Of a stretch of 11,222 bases of DNA, positions 1 through 5,374 are shown one piece after another. The translations under genes and the position numbers were made by a program. The DNA lies in the NCBI GenBank assembly GCA_934167435.1, contig CAKPKZ010000044.1, forward strand, positions 1 through 11,222, in the 5' to 3' direction. The stretch is from an uncultured Clostridia bacterium (GTDB lineage: Bacteria > Bacillota > Clostridia > TANB77 > CAG-508). The notes below the pieces were generated by a model, which was given only the letters and a program-made list of their open reading frames with translations, was not told where the DNA came from and made no database searches. The stretch's first letter is position 1. Each line of letters starts with the position of its first letter.

Positions 1-29
1 CCTCAGTTCGAATCTGAGAAGTGGCTCCA
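1..29 (+). tRNA. 3' end of tRNA-Thr (5' part lies outside the window)
   Basis: The window opens inside a tRNA. The T-arm is visible (stem CTCAG at 2-6, loop TTCGAAT at 7-13, stem CTGAG at 14-18), followed by the 3' acceptor strand AAGTGGC (19-25), the discriminator T and an encoded CCA (27-29). The Thr assignment (anticodon TGT) is inferred from the second copy at 748-791, which reaches back to the anticodon loop. Whether this copy is a complete gene cannot be seen, because only its last 29 bases are in the window. In an integrated-element model this would be the restored, functional tRNA. Confidence 0.75.
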
Positions 30-35
30 TAAATT

Positions 36-74
36 GTCAGTAGTTTTGCAATAAGCTTAATTACTGGCTTTTTT
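36..74 (+). terminator. tRNA-Thr terminator, copy 1
   Basis: A 10-bp stem pairs 36-45 with 59-68 (two G-U pairs), followed by six T residues at 69-74. It ends the tRNA-Thr transcript. The identical structure recurs at 798-836. Confidence 0.75.
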
Positions 75-111
75 ATTATTTAAAAAATAAAAATTACTCT
101 AGATTTTTTGT

Positions 112-140
112 TTGACAAATTTTATATAATATGTTATTAT
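112..140 (+). promoter_or_regulatory. promoter of predicted antisense small RNA
   Basis: A consensus -35 TTGACA (112-117) is followed after exactly 17 bp by -10 TATTAT (135-140), predicting a start near 147. An alternative TATAAT lies at 125-130 but lacks a -35 box at the right distance. Confidence 0.65.
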
Positions 141-146
141 TTAATT

Positions 147-222
147 ACAAAATAAATGTGTTTGATTGCCAACGGTCAAATTTGTAGATGTATGTGTATC
201 CGGAAATGCACATACTTTTTTT
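147..222 (+). ncRNA. predicted ~75-nt antisense RNA targeting the 41-codon gene
   Basis: The segment lies between a strong promoter (112-140) and a strong intrinsic terminator (190-222), leaving no room for a normal gene. It contains CCAACGGTCA (169-178), an AA insertion, then TTTGTAGA (181-188). These match plus-strand bases 396-413, so the RNA is complementary to the start-codon region of the leftward mRNA, from 7 nt upstream of ATG to the fourth codon. Its terminator loop ATCCGGAAA (198-206) is also complementary to the mRNA's terminator loop (bases 240-248). The expected effect is a block of translation initiation. Transcription, ends and pairing are inferred; no RNA family was recognised. 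Confidence 0.55.
190..222 (+). terminator. terminator of the predicted antisense RNA
   Basis: The stem GTATGTG (190-196) pairs with CACATAC (209-215), extended by a T-G pair, with loop bases including CCGG, followed by seven T residues (216-222). Confidence 0.75.
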
Positions 223-226
223 GCGT

Positions 227-260
227 AAAAATAGAGCAGATCCGGAAAAATCCACTCTAT
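227..260 (-). terminator. terminator of the leftward 41-codon gene
   Basis: Bases 231-236 (ATAGAG) pair with 255-260 (CTCTAT), and an inner GAT/ATC stem (239-241 with 250-252) encloses the TTTTCCGG loop. On the minus strand the hairpin is followed by a U-run (plus-strand A residues at 227-231). It lies 21 bases beyond the stop codon and only a few bases from the end of the opposing small RNA. Confidence 0.6.
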
Positions 261-280
261 CGACTTATGTATGTCTACAG

Positions 281-406
281 TTAGTCTTTGTCTGATTGCT
301 TGTCTTTATTTAATTGATGTAGCTGTGAAAGTTCTAGTTTTACAACTTTTTCTCTTTCAGCAAGTAACTTATCAACCAAATTAAGAATTGCATCACCAAC
401 GGTCAT
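281..406 (-). CDS. 41-aa small protein of unknown function, antisense-controlled
   Basis: I do not recognise this peptide. ATG at 406 was chosen because a strong ribosome binding site (AAGGGGG, 420-414) sits 7 nt upstream. A longer in-frame reading from 496 would start inside the promoter. The product is charged and probably helical: residues 2-15 are mostly hydrophobic (TVGDAILNLVDKLL), then a Lys/Glu-rich amphipathic stretch, ending in a hydrophilic tail (NKDKQSDKD). It has no membrane segment, so it is unlike Fst, TxpA or other hydrophobic type I toxins. It has its own promoter (496-468), a leader with a 14-bp palindrome, and a terminator at 260-227. The start codon is covered by the complement carried in the predicted RNA at 147-222. 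It could be a toxin, a control protein of a lost mobile element, or a regulator; the sequence does not decide. Confidence 0.6.
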   Translation of the reverse strand: MTVGDAILNLVDKLLAEREKVVKLELSQLHQLNKDKQSDKD

Positions 407-433
407 TTGTAGACCCCCTTTCCGCCCTTTAGA

Positions 434-447
434 AAAGGCTAGCCTTT
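434..447. promoter_or_regulatory. 14-bp palindrome in the leader of the small gene (possible operator)
   Basis: AAAGGCTAGCCTTT is a perfect palindrome, extending to AGAAA/TTTCT with one extra base. It lies between the predicted transcription start (~461) and the ribosome binding site (420-414). With no loop it suits a dimeric DNA-binding protein better than an RNA hairpin. No cognate regulator is visible nearby. Confidence 0.35.
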
Positions 448-467
448 CTGAGCATAAGGTTGACACT

Positions 468-496
468 ATACTACAATATTTGATTAATAAAAACAA
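468..496 (-). promoter_or_regulatory. promoter of the 41-codon gene
   Basis: Read on the minus strand, TTGTTT (496-491) and TAGTAT (473-468) are separated by 17 bp, predicting a start near 461 and a ~55-nt leader. Confidence 0.5.
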
Positions 497-746
497 GCGA
501 ACATCTAAAATTTTATAAAAATAAATTTATTCATTCAAATTCAAATTCTTTTCCAAAAATATCTGGAAAAAAATTTTTACAATTCACTTTCTCAATTATT
601 TCAACTAAAATATAACTTATAATAATTCATATTATTTTTTTCTAATTTATTTTTATTCTTATAACTATTGAAATATCAACCAAAAACGAGTATAATTGCT
701 TATAGCAAGTAATTAGGAAAATTACTCATTATAAACAAGAGTACTG
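497..746. other. non-coding AT-rich arm of the tRNA-bounded patch
   Basis: No plausible gene is seen here. It holds an inverted repeat TTTTCCA/TGGAAAA (549-555, 564-570), a short tandem TCAAAT-like run near 536-547, and an inverted repeat AGTAATT/AATTACT (708-714, 720-726) placed about 20 bp left of the tRNA anticodon-loop junction. The last could be an integrase or excisionase arm site, but in DNA this AT-rich that is only a suggestion. Confidence 0.4.
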
Positions 747-747
747 A

Positions 748-791
748 TTTGTAATGCGGGGTCCTCAGTTCGAATCTGAGAAGTGGCTCCA
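748..791 (+). pseudogene. tRNA-Thr(TGT) 3' half, attR-like fragment
   Basis: The sequence begins at an anticodon loop TTTGTAA (748-754, anticodon TGT at 750-752). It continues with the 3' anticodon stem TGCGG (755-759), a short variable loop, the T-arm (764-780) and the acceptor strand with CCA (789-791). The bases to the left do not pair with TGCGG and no D-arm or 5' acceptor strand (expected GCCACTT) is present, so it cannot fold as a tRNA. Truncation exactly at the anticodon loop is where tyrosine integrases commonly cross over. Confidence 0.75.
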
Positions 792-839
792 TAAATTGTC
801 AGTAGTTTTGCAATAAGCTTAATTACTGGCTTTTTTATT
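763..839 (+). repeat. att-like direct repeat, right copy
   Basis: These bases are identical to 1-77. Together with 748-762, the repeated block probably spans about 92 bases, but the left copy is cut by the window edge, so the full length cannot be confirmed here. The distance between equivalent positions is 762 bases. Confidence 0.85.
798..836 (+). terminator. tRNA-Thr terminator, copy 2
   Basis: Same 10-bp stem (798-807 with 821-830) and six T residues (831-836) as copy 1 at 36-74. It insulates the downstream reductase gene from the patch. Confidence 0.7.
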
Positions 840-842
840 GTT

Positions 843-848
843 TATAAT
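843..848 (+). promoter_or_regulatory. candidate -10 box for the reductase gene
   Basis: TATAAT at 843-848 lies about 40 bp before the start codon and just after the tRNA terminator copy. The base set 17 bp upstream (TAATTA, 820-825) is a poor -35 box, so the assignment is weak. Confidence 0.3.
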
Positions 849-890
849 ATATTGCAAAAAGATAATAAATACAGAAAAGAGGGAAAGTAC

Positions 891-1607
891 ATGAAAAAAA
901 TAGTAATAGTAACTGGGGCATCTCAGGGGATAGGAAAAGAAATAGCAATAACATTACATAAAAAAGGATATACAGTAATTGCTAATTATAATAAATCCGA
1001 AGAAAGTGCACTTGAATTAAAAGAAAAGTACGATATGGAAATATTTAAAGCAGACCTTTCTAATAGAGAAGGAGCAAATAAATTAGCAACATATGTAATA
1101 AACAAATATAAAAAAGTAGATGTTTTAATTAATAATGCGGGAATATCAGAATATAAATTATTTACAGATATAACAGATGATGACTGGAATATAATTATGA
1201 ATAATAATTTATATTCTACATTTTGTATGACACAAGAAGTTATAAAAAATATGATAAATAATAAATCTGGATGTATAATTAATATATCTTCCGTTTGGGG
1301 AATGGTAGGTGCATCTATGGAAGTAGCATATTCTGTAAGCAAGGCAGGAATAAACGGATTAACTAAAGCACTAGCAAAAGAATTGGGACCTTCCAATATT
1401 AGAGTAAATGCAATAGCACCAGGTTTAATAGATACAAAAATGAATGAAAGATTAGACAAACAAACAATAGAAGAATTAAAAGATGAAACACCATTAGGAA
1501 GAATGGGAAAAACTATAGATATAGCAAGGTGTGCAGAGTGGTTAATAGAAGATGAATTTACAACAGGACAAATAATATCAATAAATGGTGGATGGATAAT
1601 AACATAA
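891..1607 (+). CDS. fabG: short-chain dehydrogenase/reductase, FabG-like 3-oxoacyl-ACP reductase
   Basis: This 238-aa classical SDR is predicted to reduce a 3-oxo group using NADPH in the cytoplasm. ATG 891 was preferred over the upstream TTG at 852 because GAGGGAAAG (879-887) lies just before it and the Rossmann fold should start there (MKKIVIVTGA). Visible motifs are the cofactor-binding TGASQGIG (8-15), structural NNAG (81-84), the Asn of NNNL (104-107), and the catalytic triad Ser133/134, Tyr147 and Lys151 (YSVSK), with a PG motif at 177-178 after the active site. It ends with the usual GQIISINGG segment. Length matches FabG, but it is not in a fatty-acid gene cluster, so a different acyl or sugar substrate is possible. 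The family is certain; the substrate is inferred. Confidence 0.85.
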   Translation: MKKIVIVTGASQGIGKEIAITLHKKGYTVIANYNKSEESALELKEKYDMEIFKADLSNREGANKLATYVINKYKKVDVLINNAGISEYKLFTDITDDDWNIIMNNNLYSTFCMTQEVIKNMINNKSGCIINISSVWGMVGASMEVAYSVSKAGINGLTKALAKELGPSNIRVNAIAPGLIDTKMNERLDKQTIEELKDETPLGRMGKTIDIARCAEWLIEDEFTTGQIISINGGWIIT

Positions 1608-1631
1608 AAAAGTCGTAGAATTACGACTTTT
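1608..1631. terminator. bidirectional terminator between reductase and CBM genes
   Basis: AAAAGTCGTA (1608-1617) and TACGACTTTT (1622-1631) form a 10-bp stem with a 4-base loop. It directly follows the plus-strand stop codon and overlaps the stop codon of the convergent minus-strand gene (1632-1630). Confidence 0.7.
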
Positions 1632-2097
1632 AGTTTGCATTTAATTTTCTTTTATAATTACCAGATATTAACTTTGGTAAATATGTTATTATTTTATATA
1701 CTGCTAAACGAATTTTTTTACTCCAAATATAAGACTTTCTTAATTTACGTGCAGAACCTAATGAAACTGTTTCATCTTCTAAAACAAGTAAATCTGTAGG
1801 AACTTTTTCTAAAGGAAAAATATAATTAATACCTTCATTATTATCCCATTCGTTAGAACTATTTTTAAAACAGAAGTTAAATGTAGAACCTTCTAAAAGA
1901 TTAATTTCTGCTTGATATCCTAAATCTGTTTTAACCATTTCTATATCATTTAAATTATCCCAATTTAAACCATAACCATAATGAATAGTTACATTTTCTG
2001 AGCCATTTTGAAAAAGCTTACCTGTGTAAGATATTTTTATTTTACTATTCTCTACTAATTTATCAGTGTTAAAAAATATATTTTTTACTAGTTCCAT
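1630..2097 (-). CDS. stand-alone carbohydrate-binding (CBM25-like) protein
   Basis: This 155-aa protein resembles the starch/glycogen-binding beta-sandwich of CBM family 25. Residues ~20-95 show the pattern IHYGYGLNWDNLNDIEM, then hydrophobic strands, then FNFCFKNSSNEWDNNEG. The Trp and Asn-Glu-Trp-Asp-Asn positions are those expected around the sugar site. There is no signal peptide and no catalytic domain, so it probably acts in the cytoplasm, perhaps on glycogen. A basic, Lys/Arg-rich tail of about 40 residues (SARKLRKSYIWSKK onward) follows the module and is not recognised. The start is supported by AAGGAG (2111-2106) 8 nt upstream and by a promoter at 2160-2132. No glycogen genes are adjacent. 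Confidence 0.65.
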   Translation of the reverse strand: MELVKNIFFNTDKLVENSKIKISYTGKLFQNGSENVTIHYGYGLNWDNLNDIEMVKTDLGYQAEINLLEGSTFNFCFKNSSNEWDNNEGINYIFPLEKVPTDLLVLEDETVSLGSARKLRKSYIWSKKIRLAVYKIITYLPKLISGNYKRKLNAN

Positions 2098-2131
2098 TTT
2101 ATTTTCTCCTTATTTATCTTTTGCTTTCAAT

Positions 2132-2160
2132 ATTATAATATTAAATTTTACAATGTTCAA
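2132..2160 (-). promoter_or_regulatory. promoter of the CBM25-like gene
   Basis: On the minus strand TTGAAC (2160-2155) and a perfect TATAAT (2137-2132) are 17 bp apart, giving a short leader that includes the AAGGAG site. Confidence 0.65.
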
Positions 2161-2280
2161 GTATTTTTTCAAAAAAAAATAAAAAAAATGTAGAAAATTT
2201 GAAAAATATTTTAAACAGTAATAATAAATTAAATAAAACATAATATTTATTTATAAGAAAATAATTATTAAATAAAAATA

Positions 2281-2309
2281 TTGTCAAAAAAAATACTTTG
2301 TGATAATAT
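2281..2309 (+). promoter_or_regulatory. promoter of the VanW-family gene
   Basis: TTGTCA (2281-2286) and TAATAT (2304-2309) are separated by exactly 17 bp, about 35 bp before the start codon. Confidence 0.6.
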
Positions 2310-2343
2310 TTATTTAGAATAACTTTTATTAAGGAGTAAATTT

Positions 2344-4155
2344 ATGGAAGAAAATGAAAGGGTAACAAAAGAAAATAAGTTAGGAGAAAAGAATAAAAGT
2401 AAAAAAATTAAATATATACTAATAATTACTACTATTATAGCTATTTTAATTATTTTTATTTCTATAATATTTGCACTGATAAATATTAATAATTCTAACA
2501 TTATTTCAGGAATATCTATAGAAGGAATAGATGTGTCCGGATTAAGTAAAGAAGAAGCAAAAGGAAAATTAGAAACAATATATAATGAGAAAAAAGAAAA
2601 AAATATTTTAATAAAATATCAAGATTTTGAATCAGAAATAAATCCTACAACGCTAGAAACAAATTATAAAATAGATGATGCTGTAGATGAAGCGTTTTTA
2701 ATGGGAAGAAATGAGAATATTTTAATAAACAATTATAATATATTATTTACACTTATTGGTAAAAAAGATATTAATCTTAATATGGAAGTAAATGAAGAGA
2801 TTGCAAAAAAATCAATAGAAGATGTTGGAAGTAAATTACCAGGTGCAATTGTAGAGTCAAGTTATTATCAGGACGGAGATGACACATTAGTTATTACAAA
2901 AGGAAAAGATGGCGTAAAAATAGACACAGATAAATTATTAAATCAAATAAAATTTGTATTGTGCAATGTTAACGATAATTCAAATTATATAGAAATACCT
3001 GTAATAAATAAAACGCCAGAAGCAATAGATATTGATAAAATACACCAAGAAGTTTATAAAGAAGCGAAAGATGCATATTATACAAAAGATCCATTTACAA
3101 TATATCCAGAAGTATATGGAGTAGACTTTAATGTAGAAGAGGCTAAAAAACTATTGAGTGAAGACAAAGAAGAATACACAATTAAACTTACTATAACTAA
3201 ACCTAAAGTAACAGTAGAACAATTTGGATCTGAAGCATTTCCAGACAGATTATCAATTTTTACCACTAGGTATGATGCAAGTAATTCAGATAGAACAACT
3301 AATTTAAGAATAGCATGCAATAAAATAAACGGTAAAGTTCTTTTACCAGGTGAAACATTTTCGTACAATTCTACACTAGGGGAAAGAACAATAGCAAATG
3401 GATATAAAGAAGCTAAAATATATTCAAATGGAGAAGTAGTAGACGGACTAGGAGGAGGAATATGCCAAATATCGTCAACATTATATAATGCAGTCTTAAT
3501 GTCAAATTTAGAAATTGTAGAAAGAAGAAACCATCAATTTGTAACATCATATTTACCTGCAGGAAGAGATGCAACTGTTGTATATGGATTAACAGATTTT
3601 AAGTTTAAAAACACAAGAAAATATCCAATTAAAATTAATGCAAGTGTACAAAATGGAATTGCGACAATTTCTATTTACGGAATAAAACAAGAACAAGAAT
3701 ATGTAATAACATTTGAAACAAGAACAATAGCAACTATTCCGTTCACAGTAAAATATGTAGAAGATGCAAATATTGCAGAAGGAACAGAAAAAGTAAAACA
3801 AAAGGGAGCAAATGGTTTGCAAACAGAAACATATAAAATTATGTCATTAAATGGAAGTGTTGTTTCTAAAAAATTATTGTCAAAAGATACATATACACCA
3901 ATGCAAAAAATAATAATAAAGGGTACAAAAACTACTACGCAAACTAGTGCACCAGTAACAAATGAAAATAATAATGAAAAAAGGGAAGAAACTAAAAAAG
4001 AAGAAAATACAAATAATAATAGTAATAAAAACGAAGTAAAAAAAGATGATAAAAAAGAAAATGCAGAAAATAAAATTAATAATACAAACACAAATATAAA
4101 TAAAAATACAAACAATACTAATGCAACAAGCAAAGTAGAAAATAAACAATCATAA
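2344..4155 (+). CDS. membrane-anchored VanW family protein with G5 domain
   Basis: This 603-aa cell-envelope protein has AAGGAG (2331-2336) 7 nt before the ATG. Order of parts: a basic cytoplasmic head (1-23); one membrane helix (24-46); a peptidoglycan-binding-4/YoaR-like region with the ISIEGIDVSGLSKEEA motif (58-72), probably with a second repeat near 240-290; the VanW domain (~300-432), with the diagnostic LLPGETFSYN (333-342) and GLGGGICQISSTLYNA (368-383); a G5 domain (~452-528), a known extracellular adhesion or cell-wall module; and a hydrophilic Asn/Lys/Thr/Glu tail (~530-603). The protein is anchored by its N-terminus with all domains outside. VanW is named from vancomycin-resistance clusters but its biochemical role is unknown, and no other van genes are here, so a resistance role should not be assumed. 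A strong terminator follows. Confidence 0.9.
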   Translation: MEENERVTKENKLGEKNKSKKIKYILIITTIIAILIIFISIIFALININNSNIISGISIEGIDVSGLSKEEAKGKLETIYNEKKEKNILIKYQDFESEINPTTLETNYKIDDAVDEAFLMGRNENILINNYNILFTLIGKKDINLNMEVNEEIAKKSIEDVGSKLPGAIVESSYYQDGDDTLVITKGKDGVKIDTDKLLNQIKFVLCNVNDNSNYIEIPVINKTPEAIDIDKIHQEVYKEAKDAYYTKDPFTIYPEVYGVDFNVEEAKKLLSEDKEEYTIKLTITKPKVTVEQFGSEAFPDRLSIFTTRYDASNSDRTTNLRIACNKINGKVLLPGETFSYNSTLGERTIANGYKEAKIYSNGEVVDGLGGGICQISSTLYNAVLMSNLEIVERRNHQFVTSYLPAGRDATVVYGLTDFKFKNTRKYPIKINASVQNGIATISIYGIKQEQEYVITFETRTIATIPFTVKYVEDANIAEGTEKVKQKGANGLQTETYKIMSLNGSVVSKKLLSKDTYTPMQKIIIKGTKTTTQTSAPVTNENNNEKREETKKEENTNNNSNKNEVKKDDKKENAENKINNTNTNINKNTNNTNATSKVENKQS

Positions 4156-4188
4156 CTATTACTAAATAGTAAGTAGTTAATATATAAA

Positions 4189-4223
4189 AAACAGCCTTAT
4201 ACGGATTTGTATAAGGCTGTTTT
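4189..4223 (+). terminator. terminator of the VanW-family gene
   Basis: A 14-bp perfect stem (4189-4202 with 4209-4222) with loop GGATTT and a short T-run. The A-run on its left side could also let it work on the other strand. Confidence 0.8.
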
Positions 4224-4382
4224 GAGAATTTCAATTTACTAGATAATTAATAGAAATGATTCTGTAGAAATAATAAGAAATGTAGTATTTTTTTTGAATA
4301 TATGATATACTAATTTTGGTGAAATACTAATTTTTTCTTCATGTTAGGCGAATAATATAATTTATTATGATTGGAGGATATT

Positions 4383-4544
4383 ATGTCAGAAAAGGATAAA
4401 ATGCTAGCAGGAGAATTATATGATGCTAACTATGATAAAGAATTGATAAAAGATAGATATAAAGCTAAAGATATTTGCTTTGAATATAATAATTTAAATC
4501 CATCAGATTTTGAAAGTAGAGATAGAATAATAAAAAAATTATAG
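4383..4544 (+). pseudogene. truncated maltose O-acetyltransferase (N-terminal Mac domain only)
   Basis: A 53-codon reading frame with a good GGAGG site (4374-4378) encodes a protein starting MSEKDKMLAGELYDANYDKE. This is the conserved N-terminal helical domain of maltose/galactoside O-acetyltransferases (start, Y-D-A-N-D dyad and FEYNNLNPSD are typical). The family is normally about 180-200 aa, with left-handed hexapeptide repeats that carry the catalytic His. Here a TAG stop follows codon 53 and no hexapeptide sequence is seen in any frame downstream before the terminator at 4594. It is therefore a deletion remnant rather than a simple nonsense mutation. A short stable peptide may still be made, but acetyltransferase activity is not expected. 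Confidence 0.7.
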
Positions 4545-4593
4545 TGCAGTTCTATTACAGATTAGTAACATTATTAAGTCACAGCAAATAAAA

Positions 4594-4630
4594 AACGGCC
4601 TACAAACATTCTGGTTTGTAAGCTGTTTTT
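4594..4630. terminator. bidirectional terminator shared by the Maa remnant and tRNA-Lys
   Basis: A 14-bp stem with two G-U pairs (4594-4607 with 4614-4627), loop ATTCTG, with a T-run on the right (4626-4630) and an A-run on the left that reads as a U-run for minus-strand transcription. It lies just beyond the tRNA 3' end. Confidence 0.75.
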
Positions 4631-4633
4631 ATT

Positions 4634-4709
4634 TGGTGAGCCATCGGGGGGTCGAACCCCGGACCTTCAGATTAAGAGTCTGCTGCTCTACCAACTGAGC
4701 TAATGGCCC
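4634..4709 (-). tRNA. tRNA-Lys (anticodon CTT)
   Basis: Read on the minus strand, the 76-nt gene begins GGGCCATTAGCTCAGTTGG. It pairs GGGCCAT with ATGGCTC in the acceptor stem (one G-U). It has a standard D-arm, an anticodon loop CTCTTAA giving CTT, and a T-arm with TTCGACC inside a strong GGGG/CCCC stem. It ends in A plus encoded CCA (4636-4634). All arms are intact, so it should be functional. Confidence 0.95.
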
Positions 4710-4730
4710 ATATATCAAACTTGCTTTATT

Positions 4731-4758
4731 ATTATACTACTTTTTTAAATTTTGTCAA
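4731..4758 (-). promoter_or_regulatory. promoter of tRNA-Lys
   Basis: On the minus strand TTGACA (4758-4753) and TATAAT (4736-4731), both perfect consensus, are 16 bp apart and end about 21 bp before the tRNA 5' base. This strength is usual for stable-RNA genes. Confidence 0.8.
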
Positions 4759-4766
4759 TAGCATTT

Positions 4767-4794
4767 TTTAACCTCGTCATTTGACGAGGTTAAA
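4767..4794. repeat. perfect 12-bp inverted repeat without a U-tract
   Basis: TTTAACCTCGTC (4767-4778) and GACGAGGTTAAA (4783-4794) form a perfect stem with loop ATTT. It lies 20 bases past the stop codon of the zinc-ribbon gene and 8 bp upstream of the tRNA-Lys -35 box. On the minus strand it is followed by A residues rather than a U-run, so it is not a canonical intrinsic terminator. It may stabilise the mRNA 3' end or bind a protein. Confidence 0.6.
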
Positions 4795-4814
4795 TATATA
4801 TATTATTAATTTAT

Positions 4815-5366
4815 TTATATATCCATTTTTGTTATAACCCAATCATAATCCTCTAAATTAAATATATTACCACAATAACGACATTTTCCATTCATATTTA
4901 AATCCAAATTACCACCACAAGATTGGCATTTTCTAGCAGCACCTAAATGTTTTGCATTTTTTTTCTTTGTAAAGGTTAAGTTATAATATATTTGGCTTCT
5001 GTCTTGGCCAGGTTTATCACCTGAAATAAATCTTCTTGTTATTTTATCAACATAATAATTATAAGACTTAAACAAAATTTTTATATTCAAATTAAATTTG
5101 TCTTCTAACTCTTCTAATTGTAATAATTCTATTGTAGCAACATTAGGTTCGTCAAAAAATTCTATTCTATTATTATTTAAATTTTCCATTACTCTATTTT
5201 TAATTTTTATATATACTTCCTCATTAACAAAATGATGAATTCTTTCTATTTTGCCAACCATAATGGCTGAAATAATTTGAATAAATTCATTTTCAACCTT
5301 TGATCTAAATTTTGATTCCGTAAATTCAGAATCTTGTTTTATTAAATTTTGTAAATCTAAACTCAT
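4815..5366 (-). CDS. soluble Tim44-like domain protein with C-terminal zinc ribbon
   Basis: This 183-aa cytoplasmic protein has two parts. Residues ~10-135 look like a Tim44-like (NTF2-fold) domain: helical DSEFTESKFRSKVENEF followed by a membrane-independent alpha/beta fold. Residues 147-165 form a zinc ribbon with two CxxC pairs (Cys147/150 and Cys162/165), followed by a WVITK terminus. The same two-part plan and similar C-terminus (W-V-L-T-E) occur in the upstream gene, so the two are paralogs and probably co-transcribed (76-bp gap). Bacterial Tim44-like proteins have no settled function. The ATG at 5366 has no adjacent ribosome binding site; the nearest, AAAGGAGA (5416-5409), is 43 nt away across a hairpin (see 5375-5417). 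Confidence 0.7.
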   Translation of the reverse strand: MSLDLQNLIKQDSEFTESKFRSKVENEFIQIISAIMVGKIERIHHFVNEEVYIKIKNRVMENLNNNRIEFFDEPNVATIELLQLEELEDKFNLNIKILFKSYNYYVDKITRRFISGDKPGQDRSQIYYNLTFTKKKNAKHLGAARKCQSCGGNLDLNMNGKCRYCGNIFNLEDYDWVITKMDI

Positions 5367-5374
5367 TTTTTATT

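Larger units (their letters stand above)
1..77 (+). repeat. att-like direct repeat, left copy
   Basis: Bases 1-77 are identical to 763-839 and differ at the next base (A78 versus G840). The repeat covers the tRNA-Thr 3' end and its terminator. The true left limit is off the window. Such tRNA 3'-end duplications are typical attL/attR scars of tyrosine-integrase elements. Confidence 0.85.

Noticed and set aside
156..284. A 42-aa Cys-rich reading frame on the plus strand overlapping the predicted small RNA
   Set aside because: It has no ribosome binding site before its ATG, runs straight through the strong terminator at 190-222, and overlaps the 3' end of the opposing gene.
428..454. Tiny leader peptide MLRKASLF upstream of the small gene
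   Set aside because: No convincing ribosome binding site and only eight codons; it may be chance around the palindrome.
281..496. A 71-aa version of the leftward small protein
   Set aside because: The longer start lies inside the predicted promoter and has no ribosome binding site; ATG at 406 has an ideal one.
460..578. Possible third transcript: TTGACA at 460-465 with ATTAAT 17 bp on, and a hairpin plus T-run at 549-578
   Set aside because: The -10 box is poor and the hairpin is weak and A-rich; not enough to call an RNA.
748..791. A complete second tRNA-Thr gene
   Set aside because: No 5' acceptor strand or D-arm exists upstream and the 5' anticodon stem does not pair.
3675..4149. Long minus-strand reading frames opposite the VanW-family gene
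   Set aside because: They are hydrophobic mirror frames produced by the A-rich coding strand and lack ribosome binding sites.
2344..4155. VanW-family gene as evidence of vancomycin resistance
   Set aside because: VanW domains are common in ordinary Clostridia and no van ligase, racemase or two-component genes are present.
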